Below are positions 40,969 to 50,918 of a DNA stretch of 64,000 nt, piece by piece. A model generated the notes under the pieces. It was not told where the DNA came from, searched no databases, and worked only from the letters and a program-made list of their open reading frames with translations. This DNA comes from Prochlorococcus marinus str. SB (GTDB lineage Bacteria > Cyanobacteriota > Cyanobacteriia > PCC-6307 > Cyanobiaceae), in NCBI RefSeq assembly GCF_000760115.1, contig NZ_JNAS01000001.1, positions 310,001 to 374,000 on the forward strand, given 5' to 3'. Every line of letters begins with the position of its first letter. The first letter of the stretch is position 1. The position numbers and the translations under genes are program-made.

Positions 40969-41442
40969 TCAGTTAAAGCCTTCCTCATTTAGTTTTGTGA
41001 GTGCTATGGCCAATGCATCTGCTGAATCATCAGGTTTTGGAGGTTTGTTAAGATCTAAGTCATACATAACAGCGTCAAGAATATCTTTCTTAGATGCCTT
41101 TCCAGACCCTGCAATTGTTAATTTTATCTGAGCAGGTGAATACTCACTAACATGAATTTTTTTAGATGCCAATACCATCATAATCACGCCTCTGGCCTGC
41201 ACCACACTAATGGTAGTGCTTGACCTGTAAAAGAAAAATTTTTCTACTGCAGCTGCAGTTGGGTTCCAATGATTTATTAATTCATTAAGATCTTGGAATA
41301 TCTCATAAAGTCTATCTTCTTCTTTCTTATCTTTACCTGTCTCAATAACGCCGCAGTCCAATAATATCTTTCTTTCATTTTCTATCTCAATTATTCCATA
41401 ACCAACTCTAGCTAATCCAGGGTCAATCCCAATTATTCTCAC
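40969..41442 (-). CDS. ruvC: Holliday junction resolvase RuvC
   Basis: A 157-residue nuclease. Its N-terminus [19 protein letters not shown] contains the first catalytic Asp, [13 protein letters not shown] the catalytic Glu, and the C-terminal [13 protein letters not shown] the last two Asp residues. It cleaves Holliday junctions made by RecA and RuvAB. It lies between 5-FCL and chlI with gaps of 9 and 5 bases. Confidence 0.93.
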   Translation of the reverse strand: MRIIGIDPGLARVGYGIIEIENERKILLDCGVIETGKDKKEEDRLYEIFQDLNELINHWNPTAAAVEKFFFYRSSTTISVVQARGVIMMVLASKKIHVSEYSPAQIKLTIAGSGKASKKDILDAVMYDLDLNKPPKPDDSADALAIALTKLNEEGFN

Positions 41443-41447
41443 TTTTA

Positions 41448-42536
41448 TTAAGCTTCAGCAGACAATTGAAATTTTGAAAGATTTTCTTTTTCATCTAAAT
41501 CAAATACTTTACAAAAAGCTTGAACAACTCTTTCACCTGAATCAACTTGTTCTAATGGATCTTTTCTAAGTCTATGTCTTAAAGAACAAGAAATAACCCT
41601 TGCTATGTCATCTTCTTGCACTTCAGTTCTGCCCTCAAATGCTGCAATTGCCCTAGCAGACCTATTTGTAACAATATCCCCCCGTAAACCATCCACATCT
41701 AGTTCTCCGCAGATTGCAGAAATATTCAATCTTAAGTCATCGTCCATTTGAACTGAATTTAATATTTCTTGTGCATTAATAACTTTTTGTTGAAGTTCAA
41801 CCTGTTGTTTCTCAACACTCAATGAAAACTCATCAGGATTATCATCAAAAGAAGTTCTTTGATCAACTACTTGAACTCTTAATTCAGCATCTCTAACTGT
41901 CTTAACTTCAACACTCATTCCAAACCTGTCCAATAGTTGAGGCCTTAATTCACCTTCTTCTGGATTTCCTGAACCAATAAGGACAAACCGCGCAGGATGT
42001 CGAACAGATACTCCCTCCCTTTCAACAGTATTCCATCCGGAAGCTGCCGAATCTAAAAGTACATCAACTAAGTGATCATCAAGTAAATTCACTTCATCAA
42101 CGTATAGTAAACCCCTATTAGCTTTTGCTAATAGACCCGGTTCGAATGCCTTAACACCTTCGCTCAAAGCCTTCTCTATATCAATGGTGCCACAAAGCCT
42201 GTCTTCAGTAGCCCCTAAAGGCAAGTCAACCATAGGTACTTGTTTTTGAATACTCTCTAGATTTTCTCCTTGAGTAATCTTTTCCAGAACTTCTTTACTT
42301 TGTAAGTCAGGATCAACTAGTGAACTATTATATGGATCGTCTTTAACAACATCGATTGCAGGCAACAAATCAGCTAAGGCTCTAATGGTAGTAGACTTTC
42401 CAGTCCCTCTATCACCCATTATCATCACTCCTCCAATTCTTGGATCAATAACATTTAACAAGAGAGCCAATTTCATTTCTTCTTGTCCAATTACAGCTGT
42501 AAAAGGAAAAACTCTTCTTTTCTTTGTTGTAGGCAC
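41448..42536 (-). CDS. chlI: Magnesium chelatase ATPase subunit ChlI
   Basis: A 362-residue AAA+ protein. Walker A is GDRGTGKST (about residue 42), Walker [17 protein letters not shown], sensor [23 protein letters not shown], and a helical lid with [12 protein letters not shown]. With ChlD and ChlH it inserts magnesium into protoporphyrin IX, the first step of chlorophyll synthesis. The length agrees with cyanobacterial ChlI. It is first in a tight cluster with ruvC, 5-FCL, sufE and hom. Confidence 0.95.
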   Translation of the reverse strand: MPTTKKRRVFPFTAVIGQEEMKLALLLNVIDPRIGGVMIMGDRGTGKSTTIRALADLLPAIDVVKDDPYNSSLVDPDLQSKEVLEKITQGENLESIQKQVPMVDLPLGATEDRLCGTIDIEKALSEGVKAFEPGLLAKANRGLLYVDEVNLLDDHLVDVLLDSAASGWNTVEREGVSVRHPARFVLIGSGNPEEGELRPQLLDRFGMSVEVKTVRDAELRVQVVDQRTSFDDNPDEFSLSVEKQQVELQQKVINAQEILNSVQMDDDLRLNISAICGELDVDGLRGDIVTNRSARAIAAFEGRTEVQEDDIARVISCSLRHRLRKDPLEQVDSGERVVQAFCKVFDLDEKENLSKFQLSAEA

Positions 42537-42653
42537 AGTTTTAGTTTTCTTAAATATTCAAATAATCAATAGATGCTACTTCAGAAAATGTTTTTAGTAA
42601 ATATCCCTATCAAATTAAAACAAGTTGCCAAAAATAGCTAATCAAATTTATAC

Positions 42654-43406
42654 TTACCTATTTTTTTTTGAATTGTTCAAAAACCAGTTTATTTGATGGA
42701 CAATTCCTCTTAAAACATTTATTTCTTTCATTGATGTATTTGCCCTCAAAATAAAATTTTTAAATTTACTGATTTTTGCCTTTGAGGTGTGTTTTAAGAG
42801 ATATCCAACTCGCAAAAGCATTTCTTCTAACTCCACAAATGTATCATGTACTTCTTTCGATGATGCCAAGTTAAAAACTTTTAATTCATTATTTAAATTC
42901 TTTTTTGAAGACTTATTTAATTCATACAAAACTATTGAAACAGCATGTGAAAGATTTAATGAAGGATTATTCTCAGAAGTTGGAATATTAAAAGTTTTAT
43001 TTGCCTGAAGTAATTCACTGTTAGTTAAACCTCTATTTTCTCTTCCAAATATAATTGCTAAATTATTTATCTTCTCAAAAGATAAAGTCCAATCAAATAT
43101 ATCTTCCGAAGATACAAAAAATAGATCTTTATTAAAATCAATCCTTCCACAAGATGCTAGAACCAAATCACAATCAAAAATTGCTTTTTGAAGATCATCA
43201 TAAACCTTACAATTTTTAAGAAATTTTTGGCCTTTAAGAGCCATTTTTTTTGCTTCTAAAGAAAATATGTCGCATTTAGGAGAAACAATTCTTAATTCAT
43301 CAACGTCAAAATTACTGCATAATCTAGCAACACTTCCTACATTTAAAGGACCATTTGGTTCAACTAAAATTATCTTTAGATTAGAAAAATTTTTTCCCAA
43401 AATCAT
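42654..43406 (-). CDS. TrmH/SpoU-family RNA methyltransferase (TrmJ-like)
   Basis: A 250-residue SPOUT methyltransferase. IILVEPNGPLNVGSVARLCSNFDVDELRIVSP is motif 1 and LAIIFGRENRGLTNSELLQANKTFNIPTSENNPSLNLSHAVSIVLYEL is the knotted SAM site of the TrmJ/LasT branch. TrmJ 2'-O-methylates tRNA position 32; this substrate is likely but not proved. Its start overlaps the stop of the cytochrome gene in an ATGA arrangement. Confidence 0.82.
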   Translation of the reverse strand: MILGKNFSNLKIILVEPNGPLNVGSVARLCSNFDVDELRIVSPKCDIFSLEAKKMALKGQKFLKNCKVYDDLQKAIFDCDLVLASCGRIDFNKDLFFVSSEDIFDWTLSFEKINNLAIIFGRENRGLTNSELLQANKTFNIPTSENNPSLNLSHAVSIVLYELNKSSKKNLNNELKVFNLASSKEVHDTFVELEEMLLRVGYLLKHTSKAKISKFKNFILRANTSMKEINVLRGIVHQINWFLNNSKKNR

Positions 43407-43789
43407 TCAAGACTATGAAGATATTTCAATAAATTGGACATATTTTCAGGATCAATTTCAAAACTTGGCATCGGAGGAGTTAGGCCTCCAGTAACTTGTT
43501 TTATTATCTCTTTATCATTCAAGCGTTGAGTTATTGAGTGCAAGTCTGGGCCCACTAATCCTCTTGCTGTAATTCCATGACATCCAACGCAATTTATCTT
43601 AAAAAGAGCATCTCCTTCCTCAGCAGAGCCATTAAGCTCAAGAGTTTCAATAATATATTTGTTATTTTCATGATGATTTAACCAAAATATTGAAAAACAA
43701 ATCAATAAAACTCCAAATACAACAAAAACAATTTTTAAGATTTCTCTCTTAAAGTCTCTTTCTGCTGCAGTTGATGAAGATGTTGACAC
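43403..43789 (-). CDS. cytM: Membrane-anchored cytochrome c, probably cytochrome cM
   Basis: A 128-residue protein. One membrane helix (about residues 18-36) anchors a class I cytochrome c domain with the haem site CVGCH (C67, C70, H71), a [11 protein letters not shown] block and the Met ligand region [11 protein letters not shown]. This resembles cyanobacterial CytM, which may carry electrons in respiration or stress in the thylakoid or plasma membrane. It overlaps the TrmJ-like gene by 4 bases and diverges from petG across about 55 bases. Confidence 0.68.
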   Translation of the reverse strand: MSTSSSTAAERDFKREILKIVFVVFGVLLICFSIFWLNHHENNKYIIETLELNGSAEEGDALFKINCVGCHGITARGLVGPDLHSITQRLNDKEIIKQVTGGLTPPMPSFEIDPENMSNLLKYLHSLE

Positions 43790-43844
43790 AAAAAATATTC
43801 TCTATGTAACAATTGTGAGTAAGAAATTCAAAAAAGGCAAAAAA

Positions 43845-43964
43845 ATGATCGAGCCTCTTCTATGTGGAATTGTTTTAGGATTGGTTCCAATAACTCTTCT
43901 TGGACTATTCGTAAGTGCATGGAATCAATACAGAAGAGGTTCAGGGATGCTGGACATTGATTAA
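43845..43964 (+). CDS. petG: Cytochrome b6f complex subunit PetG
   Basis: A 39-residue protein, [20 protein letters not shown] then [19 protein letters not shown]. The M-x-E-P-L-L-x-G-I-V-L-G-L start and Q-Y-R-R-G end are the PetG signature. It is a single-helix subunit needed for assembly or stability of the b6f complex in the thylakoid. The frame is short and its 3' end overlaps the convergent rsmD gene by 24 bases. Confidence 0.92.
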   Translation: MIEPLLCGIVLGLVPITLLGLFVSAWNQYRRGSGMLDID

Positions 43965-44540
43965 AAATGTTAATCTTGATTGCCCATAATTTCTTACATC
44001 TATAGTTTCCCACAAAGTACTTTTTTTAATAAAAAGTTTTGGAGAATGTTCACAAATAACTGTTGAATCTTTTTTTAAAAGATTACAATTAAATAATTGA
44101 TTTAAAACTATTTCATGGAAATCCAGATCATATGGAGGATCTAGATAAACAAAATCAAATTTTAGTTTGTTTAAATCGATATTTTTAGATGATAAGTTTC
44201 TCTCATAATTAGGTTTTGTCCATTTCAAAACGTCTTTACAAATAACTTCGATATCATTTCTCCTATTCTCTATATTCTCCAAGGAGAGTAAATTTTCTAA
44301 GCAAATTTTTGAGTTGATTTTGCTTTTTTCAATTGCAATTATTTTGCTTGCCCCGTGATTATAGGCTTCACAAGATATTGCCCCTGTTCCACTAAATAAA
44401 TCTAGCCAGTTACTATTTTCAACTCTTTTGTTCAATATATTAAATATGGCCTCTCTCACTCTCAAAGTTGTGGGTCTGGTGTAAGAATTATTTGGAGTTT
44501 GTAGTTTTTTACCACCTATTAATCTTAAGTTAGTCTTCAT
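43941..44540 (-). CDS. rsmD: 16S rRNA m2G966 methyltransferase RsmD
   Basis: A 199-residue SAM enzyme. [15 protein letters not shown] is the substrate-binding start, [29 protein letters not shown] is motif I, and [12 protein letters not shown] the catalytic D/N-P-P-Y. It methylates G966 of 16S rRNA. It lies 13 bases after hisH ends and converges with petG with an overlap. Confidence 0.88.
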   Translation of the reverse strand: MKTNLRLIGGKKLQTPNNSYTRPTTLRVREAIFNILNKRVENSNWLDLFSGTGAISCEAYNHGASKIIAIEKSKINSKICLENLLSLENIENRRNDIEVICKDVLKWTKPNYERNLSSKNIDLNKLKFDFVYLDPPYDLDFHEIVLNQLFNCNLLKKDSTVICEHSPKLFIKKSTLWETIDVRNYGQSRLTFLINVQHP

Positions 44541-44553
44541 CCCTAAGCATCTG

Positions 44554-45171
44554 TTATGGAATATTACTCAGCCATCTTCTCAAAAGTTTTTCACCGGTTT
44601 TTCCAGATTTTTCCGGATGAAATTGACAGGCCAATAAATTATCATTCTCAATCATTGCAGTTAATTTTTCAGAGCCATAATCTACCTGAGCTGCAATAAT
44701 ATTTAAGTCATCTGGGATTGCATGATAAGAATGTACAAAATAGACCCAATTATCTAATTCTTCAATCCCAAATAAAGTATTTTTTTTGGTAGGTAAAAGT
44801 TGGCACCAACCCATGTGTGGGATTCTTTGGTTAACAATATTAGGAATTTTTTGTATTTTTCCTTTCAAAATTCCCAGCCCTTGAATTTTTCCTTCATCAC
44901 TAGATTCAAAAAGGAGTTGGAGACCTAAACATATTCCAAAAAAGGATTTCCCACTTTTAATCCAATTTTTCAAATCAGTTATCAAATCTGTATTTATGAG
45001 ATTATCCATCGCTGGATCAAATGCTCCAACACCTGGAAGTATTATCGCCTTACAAAACTTGGAATCATTAAAGTTTTTAATCAATATAATTTCTTCTCCA
45101 AGACTTTCTAGAGATTTTGTTACGGAATGAATATTACCCATTCCATAGTCTATTAGTCCAATTTTATGCAA
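44554..45171 (-). CDS. hisH: Imidazole glycerol phosphate synthase glutaminase subunit HisH
   Basis: A 205-residue type I glutamine amidotransferase. The nucleophile is C81 in FFGICLGLQLLFESS; the His and Glu are in CQFHPEKSG near the end. With HisF it makes IGP for histidine. HisH starts with GLIDYGMGNIHSV as usual. It follows trxA on the same strand after 11 bases. Confidence 0.94.
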   Translation of the reverse strand: MHKIGLIDYGMGNIHSVTKSLESLGEEIILIKNFNDSKFCKAIILPGVGAFDPAMDNLINTDLITDLKNWIKSGKSFFGICLGLQLLFESSDEGKIQGLGILKGKIQKIPNIVNQRIPHMGWCQLLPTKKNTLFGIEELDNWVYFVHSYHAIPDDLNIIAAQVDYGSEKLTAMIENDNLLACQFHPEKSGKTGEKLLRRWLSNIP

Positions 45172-45182
45172 AGCTTTTAAAT

Positions 45183-45506
45183 TTATAAATGCTTAGTTAA
45201 AGTGCTTGAGAGAGTAGCTTTTGGTACAGCACCAACAACGGTATCAACCTTTTGACCTCCTTTAAAGATCATTAATGTAGGAATACTTCTAATCCCGTAT
45301 TGACTGGCTACATTTGGATTCTCATCTGTGTTTAATTTGAAAACTTTAATTTTGCCTTCAAAGTCTTTTGAGATTTCTTCTACAACAGGAGCGACCATCC
45401 TACATGGACCGCACCATGGTGCCCAAAAATCAACCAATACTGGTAGATCACTTTGCAGTACATCTTTGTCAAATGAAGAATCAGTTACGGCGGGAGCTGA
45501 TGACAT
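45183..45506 (-). CDS. trxA: Thioredoxin
   Basis: A 107-residue protein with the active site [10 protein letters not shown] (C32, C35) and the typical fold elements [39 protein letters not shown] with the cis-Pro. It reduces disulfides of target enzymes, including Calvin-cycle proteins. It is flanked by yfr1 upstream and hisH downstream. Confidence 0.95.
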   Translation of the reverse strand: MSSAPAVTDSSFDKDVLQSDLPVLVDFWAPWCGPCRMVAPVVEEISKDFEGKIKVFKLNTDENPNVASQYGIRSIPTLMIFKGGQKVDTVVGAVPKATLSSTLTKHL

Positions 45507-45597
45507 AATTTAAGTATTCCTTTTTGAAAATTTAGCAGGCAATTCTTTTAAGTGATGATTTCATTACAGATTAAATAATATAAGTAACAAAATATCT

Positions 45598-45654
45598 AAA
45601 AAAGCCCGATTAATCGGGCGATTTAGTGTGTGAGGAGTATGGGGTTTCCCCCAT
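45598..45654 (-). ncRNA. yfr1: Small RNA Yfr1
   Basis: Minus strand, in the guaB3-trxA spacer, its known place in marine cyanobacteria. It has a 5' hairpin GGGG-GAAA-CCCC, the conserved single-stranded ACTCCTCACAC (45628-45638), then the perfect terminator stem GCCCGATTAATCGGGC (45604-45619) and six T residues. Yfr1 is about 54 nt and represses outer-membrane protein mRNAs through the ACUCCUCACAC motif. Ends are approximate. Confidence 0.92.
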
Positions 45655-45736
45655 CATTTCATAATAACTCCTAATTAGAAAATTTTTCAAATTAATACTT
45701 AATTCACTAATGATTTATAATTTTGCTCTAAGTGAA

Positions 45737-46900
45737 CTACTTACCCATCCCAAGCTGCTGAGCTTTTTGATAAACCTTACCTTCTGTAAGAAGCGATGGT
45801 GCGATAACTATTTCAACTTCTTGCATTTCTTTAATATTTTTTGCCCCAAGAGTACTCATTGAGGTTCTAATGGCTCCTAATAAGTTATGTGTCCCATCAT
45901 CAAGCAAGGCAGGACCTTTAATTATTCTTTCTAAGGATCCTGTAGAACCAACTTCAATTCTTGTGCCCCTTGGCAATAATGGACTTGGAGTAGCCATACC
46001 CCAGTGAAATCCTTTACCGGGAGCGTTTGAGGATTTAGCTATTGGGGATCCAATCATTACAGCATCTGCTCCACATGCTAAACATTTGCAGATATCTCCG
46101 CCAGTAACAATTCCTCCATCACCAATAATAGGAATATAACGACCTCTTTCTTTAAAGTAATCATTTCTTGCCGCACTACAATCAGCAATTGCAGTTGCTT
46201 GAGGGATTCCAATTCCCAATACTCCTCTTGATGTACATGCAGCTCCAGGTCCTATCCCAACCATCAATCCTGCAACTCCAGCATCCATAAGAAGTTTGGC
46301 AACATCGTAAGTAACACAATTACCTGCAACAACTGGGACGTTCATAGATTGACAGAGATTTTTAATATTTAAGGTTTCCTTACCTTCCATGCCAAGATGT
46401 TCAGTGGAAACAACTGTTCCTTGAAGAAAAAATAAATCAATTTTGGAATTATTAAGTGTTTCTTTAAACTTAATGGCAGCTTGAGGAGTCCCACTGAAAG
46501 CTGCTATACCTCCTCTCTCTTTGACCTCATTTATTCTTTGTAAAATCAATCCCTCCTTGACCGGTTCACTGTATATTTTCTGCATTAATGGAACGAAATC
46601 ATTCTTCCCGACTGATGCTATTTTGTTCAATATTTCATCAGGGTTTTGATATCTTGTTTGTATACCCTCCATATTAATAACCCCTAGGGAACCTAATTTT
46701 GTAAGTTCTACAGCCGTATTGACATCGACAACACTATCCATGGCACTAGCGACAATAGGAACTTCTCTTTTGAAATCACCTATTGACCAAGAAGGATCAG
46801 TCAAATCGTAATCAACTGTTCTTTTACCAGGAACTAAAGCTATTTCATCGATGCCATAAGCCCGTCTGACTTTTTTATTTAAACCAAGTTCAATATTCAC
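45737..46900 (-). CDS. guaB3: GuaB3-type IMP dehydrogenase family protein
   Basis: A 387-residue IMPDH/GMPR barrel lacking the CBS domains found in full-length IMPDH. It begins MNIELGLNKKVRRAYGIDEIALVPGKRTVDY, the usual GuaB3 start. The active-site loop is GIGPGAACTSRGVLGIG with the catalytic Cys. GuaB3 is conserved in cyanobacteria and actinobacteria and oxidises IMP to XMP in guanine nucleotide synthesis. It diverges from gyrA across 179 bases. Confidence 0.9.
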   Translation of the reverse strand: MNIELGLNKKVRRAYGIDEIALVPGKRTVDYDLTDPSWSIGDFKREVPIVASAMDSVVDVNTAVELTKLGSLGVINMEGIQTRYQNPDEILNKIASVGKNDFVPLMQKIYSEPVKEGLILQRINEVKERGGIAAFSGTPQAAIKFKETLNNSKIDLFFLQGTVVSTEHLGMEGKETLNIKNLCQSMNVPVVAGNCVTYDVAKLLMDAGVAGLMVGIGPGAACTSRGVLGIGIPQATAIADCSAARNDYFKERGRYIPIIGDGGIVTGGDICKCLACGADAVMIGSPIAKSSNAPGKGFHWGMATPSPLLPRGTRIEVGSTGSLERIIKGPALLDDGTHNLLGAIRTSMSTLGAKNIKEMQEVEIVIAPSLLTEGKVYQKAQQLGMGK

Positions 46901-47079
46901 GATAATTTCCTTTTATTCTGATTAAATTAACAACTAAAGGGGTAATAAGCCAAGATTTATTCAAAAACAACAGGTTTTATTTTGATTTGTGCGTAAATGT
47001 TAGTATTTGGGAATTAAATAAATCTTTTTTTTTATTCATTATGACAATCAGCGATTATTATTAAAGAAAGGATTTTTGT

Positions 47080-49677
47080 ATGTCTGATATTTTAGATTCC
47101 AATAACTCAGGATTAAGCGAAAATAACGACCGAATTATTCAGACTGACCTAAGAAATGAGATGTCTCGTTCATACCTTGAGTATGCAATGAGCGTTATAG
47201 TTGGACGTGCTCTTCCAGATGCAAGAGATGGATTAAAACCAGTTCACAGAAGAATTCTTTATGCAATGTATGAACTTGGTTTAACTAGCAGCAGACCATA
47301 CAGAAAATGTGCAAGAGTTGTAGGAGAAGTACTTGGTAAATACCACCCTCATGGCGATACTGCTGTTTATGATGCTTTGGTTAGGATGGCCCAGGATTTC
47401 TCTATGAGGATGCCACTTATAGATGGTCATGGAAACTTTGGTTCTGTTGATAACGACCCTCCAGCAGCAATGAGGTATACAGAATCTCGTTTACAGTCCC
47501 TTACGGATGAAAGTTTATTAGAGGATATTGAATCTGAAACAGTAGATTTCGCGGATAATTTTGACGGTTCCCAGCAAGAGCCTACAGTTTTACCTGCTAG
47601 GATCCCTCAACTACTTCTAAATGGTTCATCTGGAATAGCAGTAGGAATGGCAACCAATATTCCACCTCATAACTTGGGGGAATTAATTAATGGTCTTAAA
47701 TCAATAATCAAAAACCCTTCAATTGAAGATAGAGAACTTTTTGAAATAATTAAGGGTCCTGATTTTCCAACAGGTGGTCAAATCTTAGGCAGAGAAGGTA
47801 TTAGAGAAACTTTCAAAACAGGAAGGGGGTCAATAACCATGAGAGGGGTAGCAAATATTGAGCAAATTAAATCAATTGGTAGAGCAGAGAAAGATGCAGT
47901 AATAATTACAGAGCTTCCATTTCAAACCAATAAAGCGGCATTGATTGAAAGAATTGCTGACTTGGTTAATGAAAAAAAATTAGAAGGTATTTCTGATATT
48001 AGAGATGAAAGTGATAGAGATGGGATGAGGGTTGTTATTGAACTAAAGAGAGATGCCTACCCACAAGTAGTTTTAAATAATTTATTTAAGTTAACACCTC
48101 TACAAAATAACTTTAGTGCTAATATCCTTGCTTTAGTAAAAGGAGAGCCCACAACACTTTCACTCAGGAAAATGTTAGACGTTTTTCTAGATTTTAGGGT
48201 TGAGACAATAAGGAGAAGAACAGCATTTTTATTAAAAAAGGCAGAAGAAAGAGATCATATTGTGAAGGGTCTTCTATTAGCCTTAGATGCTATGGATGAA
48301 ATTATAAATTTAATAAGATCAGCGAAAGATTCAATATCAGCTCGAGAAAAATTACAAAACGACCATAAATTATCTGCCATACAGGCAGATGCAATTCTGC
48401 AAATGCAATTAAGAAGATTAACAGCACTTGAAGCTGATAAAATCAAAGGGGAACATAATGAGTTAACCCGAAAAATCAACCTATATCAGCAAATATTAAA
48501 TAGTAAAGAAAGAATTTTTGAAATTATTCTTGAAGAAATTAATAAAATCGATGAAAGATTCTCTTCTCCTAGGAAAACAGAAATACTGGATTTAGGCGGC
48601 GGATTAGATGATATTGATCTCATAGCTAATGACAGATCCGTAGTTCTATTAACTGAAGCAGGTTATTTAAAAAGAATGCCTATTAATGATTTTGAATCTA
48701 CCAGTCGTGGTTCAAGGGGTAAAGCCGGCACAAAAACCAAAGAAGATGATGATGTGAAATTATTTATAAGCTGTAACGATCATGATACTCTTTTGCTTTT
48801 CAGCGATAGAGGAGTGGCTTACGCTCTCCCAGCATATAGGGTTCCTATGAGTAGCAGAACAGCAAAAGGAACTCCATCAGTTCAACTTCTCCCAATTCCA
48901 AGAGAAGAAAAAATAACTTCATTAGTTGCTGTGGATTCTTTTGTTGACGATCATTATTTATTAATGCTCACCAAAGCTGGCTTTATAAAAAGAACTGCAC
49001 TTTCTGCTTTCTCAAAAATTCGCTCAAATGGACTAATAGCAATTAATCTTGAGGATGGAGATGCCCTAACCTGGGTCAGGTTATCAAAAGAAGGTGATAG
49101 TGTTTTAATTGGATCTAAAACAGGAATGGCGATTCATTTCAGACTAGATATTAATGAATTAAGACCTCTTGGTAGAACAGCAAGAGGGGTTAAATCAATG
49201 AACTTGAGAGAAGGAGACAATCTAGTTTCTATGGATGTTTTAACATCTAATTTGGTTGATCAATTAGCTAAAATTGACGATCTCACAGAAGATCTTGATG
49301 ATGATGTTGAGGAAAACTCTTCAGATGGTCCATGGGTATTAATAGCCAGCGCATTTGGACTAGGAAAGAGAGTACCTGTAGCTCAGTTTAGATTACAAAA
49401 AAGAGCAGGCATGGGTTTGAGAGCAATAAAATTTAGAATTAAAGATGATCAGCTAGTTTGTTTGAAGGTCCTTGGCGAGGGAGAAGAATTACTACTTGTG
49501 ACCGAAAAAGGTGTAATAGTAAGAACAAACGCAGATAAAATCTCTCAGCAATCCAGGGCAGCTACAGGAGTAAAATTACAAAGATTAGATGACGGTGATC
49601 ATTTATCGGAAGTGGTATTGGTACCTCGTGAACAAATAGAGGAAAAAGATCAACCTAGCTCAATTGAACAAAATTAA
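47080..49677 (+). CDS. gyrA: DNA gyrase subunit A
   Basis: An 865-residue topoisomerase subunit. The catalytic Tyr is Y133 in [10 protein letters not shown]; the quinolone-determining region reads [20 protein letters not shown] with Thr 94 at the position of Ser 83 in E. coli. The C-terminal domain shows the repeats of the beta-pinwheel, including the GyrA-box-like SRGSRGKAG. With GyrB it introduces negative supercoils. The start is well supported by the conserved ITPTDLRNEM-like start (here [10 protein letters not shown]). Confidence 0.95.
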   Translation: MSDILDSNNSGLSENNDRIIQTDLRNEMSRSYLEYAMSVIVGRALPDARDGLKPVHRRILYAMYELGLTSSRPYRKCARVVGEVLGKYHPHGDTAVYDALVRMAQDFSMRMPLIDGHGNFGSVDNDPPAAMRYTESRLQSLTDESLLEDIESETVDFADNFDGSQQEPTVLPARIPQLLLNGSSGIAVGMATNIPPHNLGELINGLKSIIKNPSIEDRELFEIIKGPDFPTGGQILGREGIRETFKTGRGSITMRGVANIEQIKSIGRAEKDAVIITELPFQTNKAALIERIADLVNEKKLEGISDIRDESDRDGMRVVIELKRDAYPQVVLNNLFKLTPLQNNFSANILALVKGEPTTLSLRKMLDVFLDFRVETIRRRTAFLLKKAEERDHIVKGLLLALDAMDEIINLIRSAKDSISAREKLQNDHKLSAIQADAILQMQLRRLTALEADKIKGEHNELTRKINLYQQILNSKERIFEIILEEINKIDERFSSPRKTEILDLGGGLDDIDLIANDRSVVLLTEAGYLKRMPINDFESTSRGSRGKAGTKTKEDDDVKLFISCNDHDTLLLFSDRGVAYALPAYRVPMSSRTAKGTPSVQLLPIPREEKITSLVAVDSFVDDHYLLMLTKAGFIKRTALSAFSKIRSNGLIAINLEDGDALTWVRLSKEGDSVLIGSKTGMAIHFRLDINELRPLGRTARGVKSMNLREGDNLVSMDVLTSNLVDQLAKIDDLTEDLDDDVEENSSDGPWVLIASAFGLGKRVPVAQFRLQKRAGMGLRAIKFRIKDDQLVCLKVLGEGEELLLVTEKGVIVRTNADKISQQSRAATGVKLQRLDDGDHLSEVVLVPREQIEEKDQPSSIEQN

Positions 49678-49701
49678 AAGCCTTATAGTTACCTAAATAA
49701 T

Positions 49702-50913
49702 ATGGAAATACTTGATATTTTAATTTTAGGTTCAGGTCCTGCGGCATTATGTTTAGCTTCAGAATTAGCCAAGCAAGATCTAAATATTAAGGGAATATCA
49801 ACAAAATCTCCAAATGAAAAATGGGAGAATACATATGGTATTTGGGCGTCTGAGTTAGAGGAATTAGGGTTAGAGTCCTTGTTATCTCACAGATGGTGTA
49901 AAACAGTTAGTTTTTTTGGAGACGGGGAAAATAAAAAAGGGGATACTCCTACAAAACACAACTACGATTATGGTTTAATAAACCAAGAAGCCTTTCAAAA
50001 TGAACTTTTAAAAAAATGTAAAGGGATTGAATGGTTGAATGAGACAGCAAAAGAAATAAAAGAAAAAAACAAACTATCTGAGGTAATATGTTTTTCAGGT
50101 CTCAAAATAAAAGCGAGATTAGTCATTGACGCAAGTGGTCATAAAAGTAATTTTGTAAAAAGACCAGTTCAAAATGAAATCGCTCAACAAGCTGCCTATG
50201 GAATTGTAGGTAAATTTACATCACCACCTGTTAATAAAGAACAATTTGTTCTAATGGATTTTCGTCCAAATCATTTAAACAATAAAGAAAAGTTATCATC
50301 TCCTTCCTTTCTTTATGCAATGGATCTTGGCAACAACACTTTTTTTGTTGAAGAAACCTCATTAGCTAGTTATCCTGCATTATCCCAAGAAAATCTAAAA
50401 AAAAGACTTTATAAAAGACTTAATAGTAAGGGTATTGAGGTAAGTGAAATTTTTCATGAAGAGAATTGCCTTTTCCCTATGAATTTACCCCTCCCATTTA
50501 AAAAACAATTTGTACTTGGTTTTGGAGGGGCTGCAAGTATGGTTCATCCTGCATCAGGATACATGGTTGGATCTTTATTAAGAAGGGCTCCACTCCTTGC
50601 ACAAAAATTAGCAATCTTTTTAAAAGAACCTCATCTAAGTTCACTAGAGTTAGCTTCAAAAGGTTGGGAAATTCTGTGGCCTTACGAGTTAACACAAAGA
50701 CATAAACTTTACCAATACGGTCTAAGAAGATTAATGAGTTTTGACGAAAGTAGATTAAGAAGCTTTTTCTCAAATTTCTTTAGATTATCGACTAATGAAT
50801 GGGTAGGTTTTCTTACTAATACACTTCCACTTCCAAAACTAATTTACGTGATGAGTAAGATGTTTATAAATTCACCTCTAAAAGTAAAACTAGGAATGCT
50901 CAAGTTAAATTAG
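49702..50913 (+). CDS. crtL: Lycopene cyclase
   Basis: A 403-residue FAD-dependent cyclase of the CrtL/LCY family. The dinucleotide-binding motif is ILGSGPAALCLASELA near residue 8; NTYGIWASELEEL and VIDASGHKS are family blocks, followed by GFGGAASMVHPASGYMVGSLLRRAP, the typical C-terminal FAD motif. It makes the beta-ring of beta-carotene; Prochlorococcus has two CrtL enzymes, and this one looks like the beta type, not proved. It follows gyrA by 24 bases. Confidence 0.88.
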   Translation: MEILDILILGSGPAALCLASELAKQDLNIKGISTKSPNEKWENTYGIWASELEELGLESLLSHRWCKTVSFFGDGENKKGDTPTKHNYDYGLINQEAFQNELLKKCKGIEWLNETAKEIKEKNKLSEVICFSGLKIKARLVIDASGHKSNFVKRPVQNEIAQQAAYGIVGKFTSPPVNKEQFVLMDFRPNHLNNKEKLSSPSFLYAMDLGNNTFFVEETSLASYPALSQENLKKRLYKRLNSKGIEVSEIFHEENCLFPMNLPLPFKKQFVLGFGGAASMVHPASGYMVGSLLRRAPLLAQKLAIFLKEPHLSSLELASKGWEILWPYELTQRHKLYQYGLRRLMSFDESRLRSFFSNFFRLSTNEWVGFLTNTLPLPKLIYVMSKMFINSPLKVKLGMLKLN

Positions 50914-50918
50914 TATTT

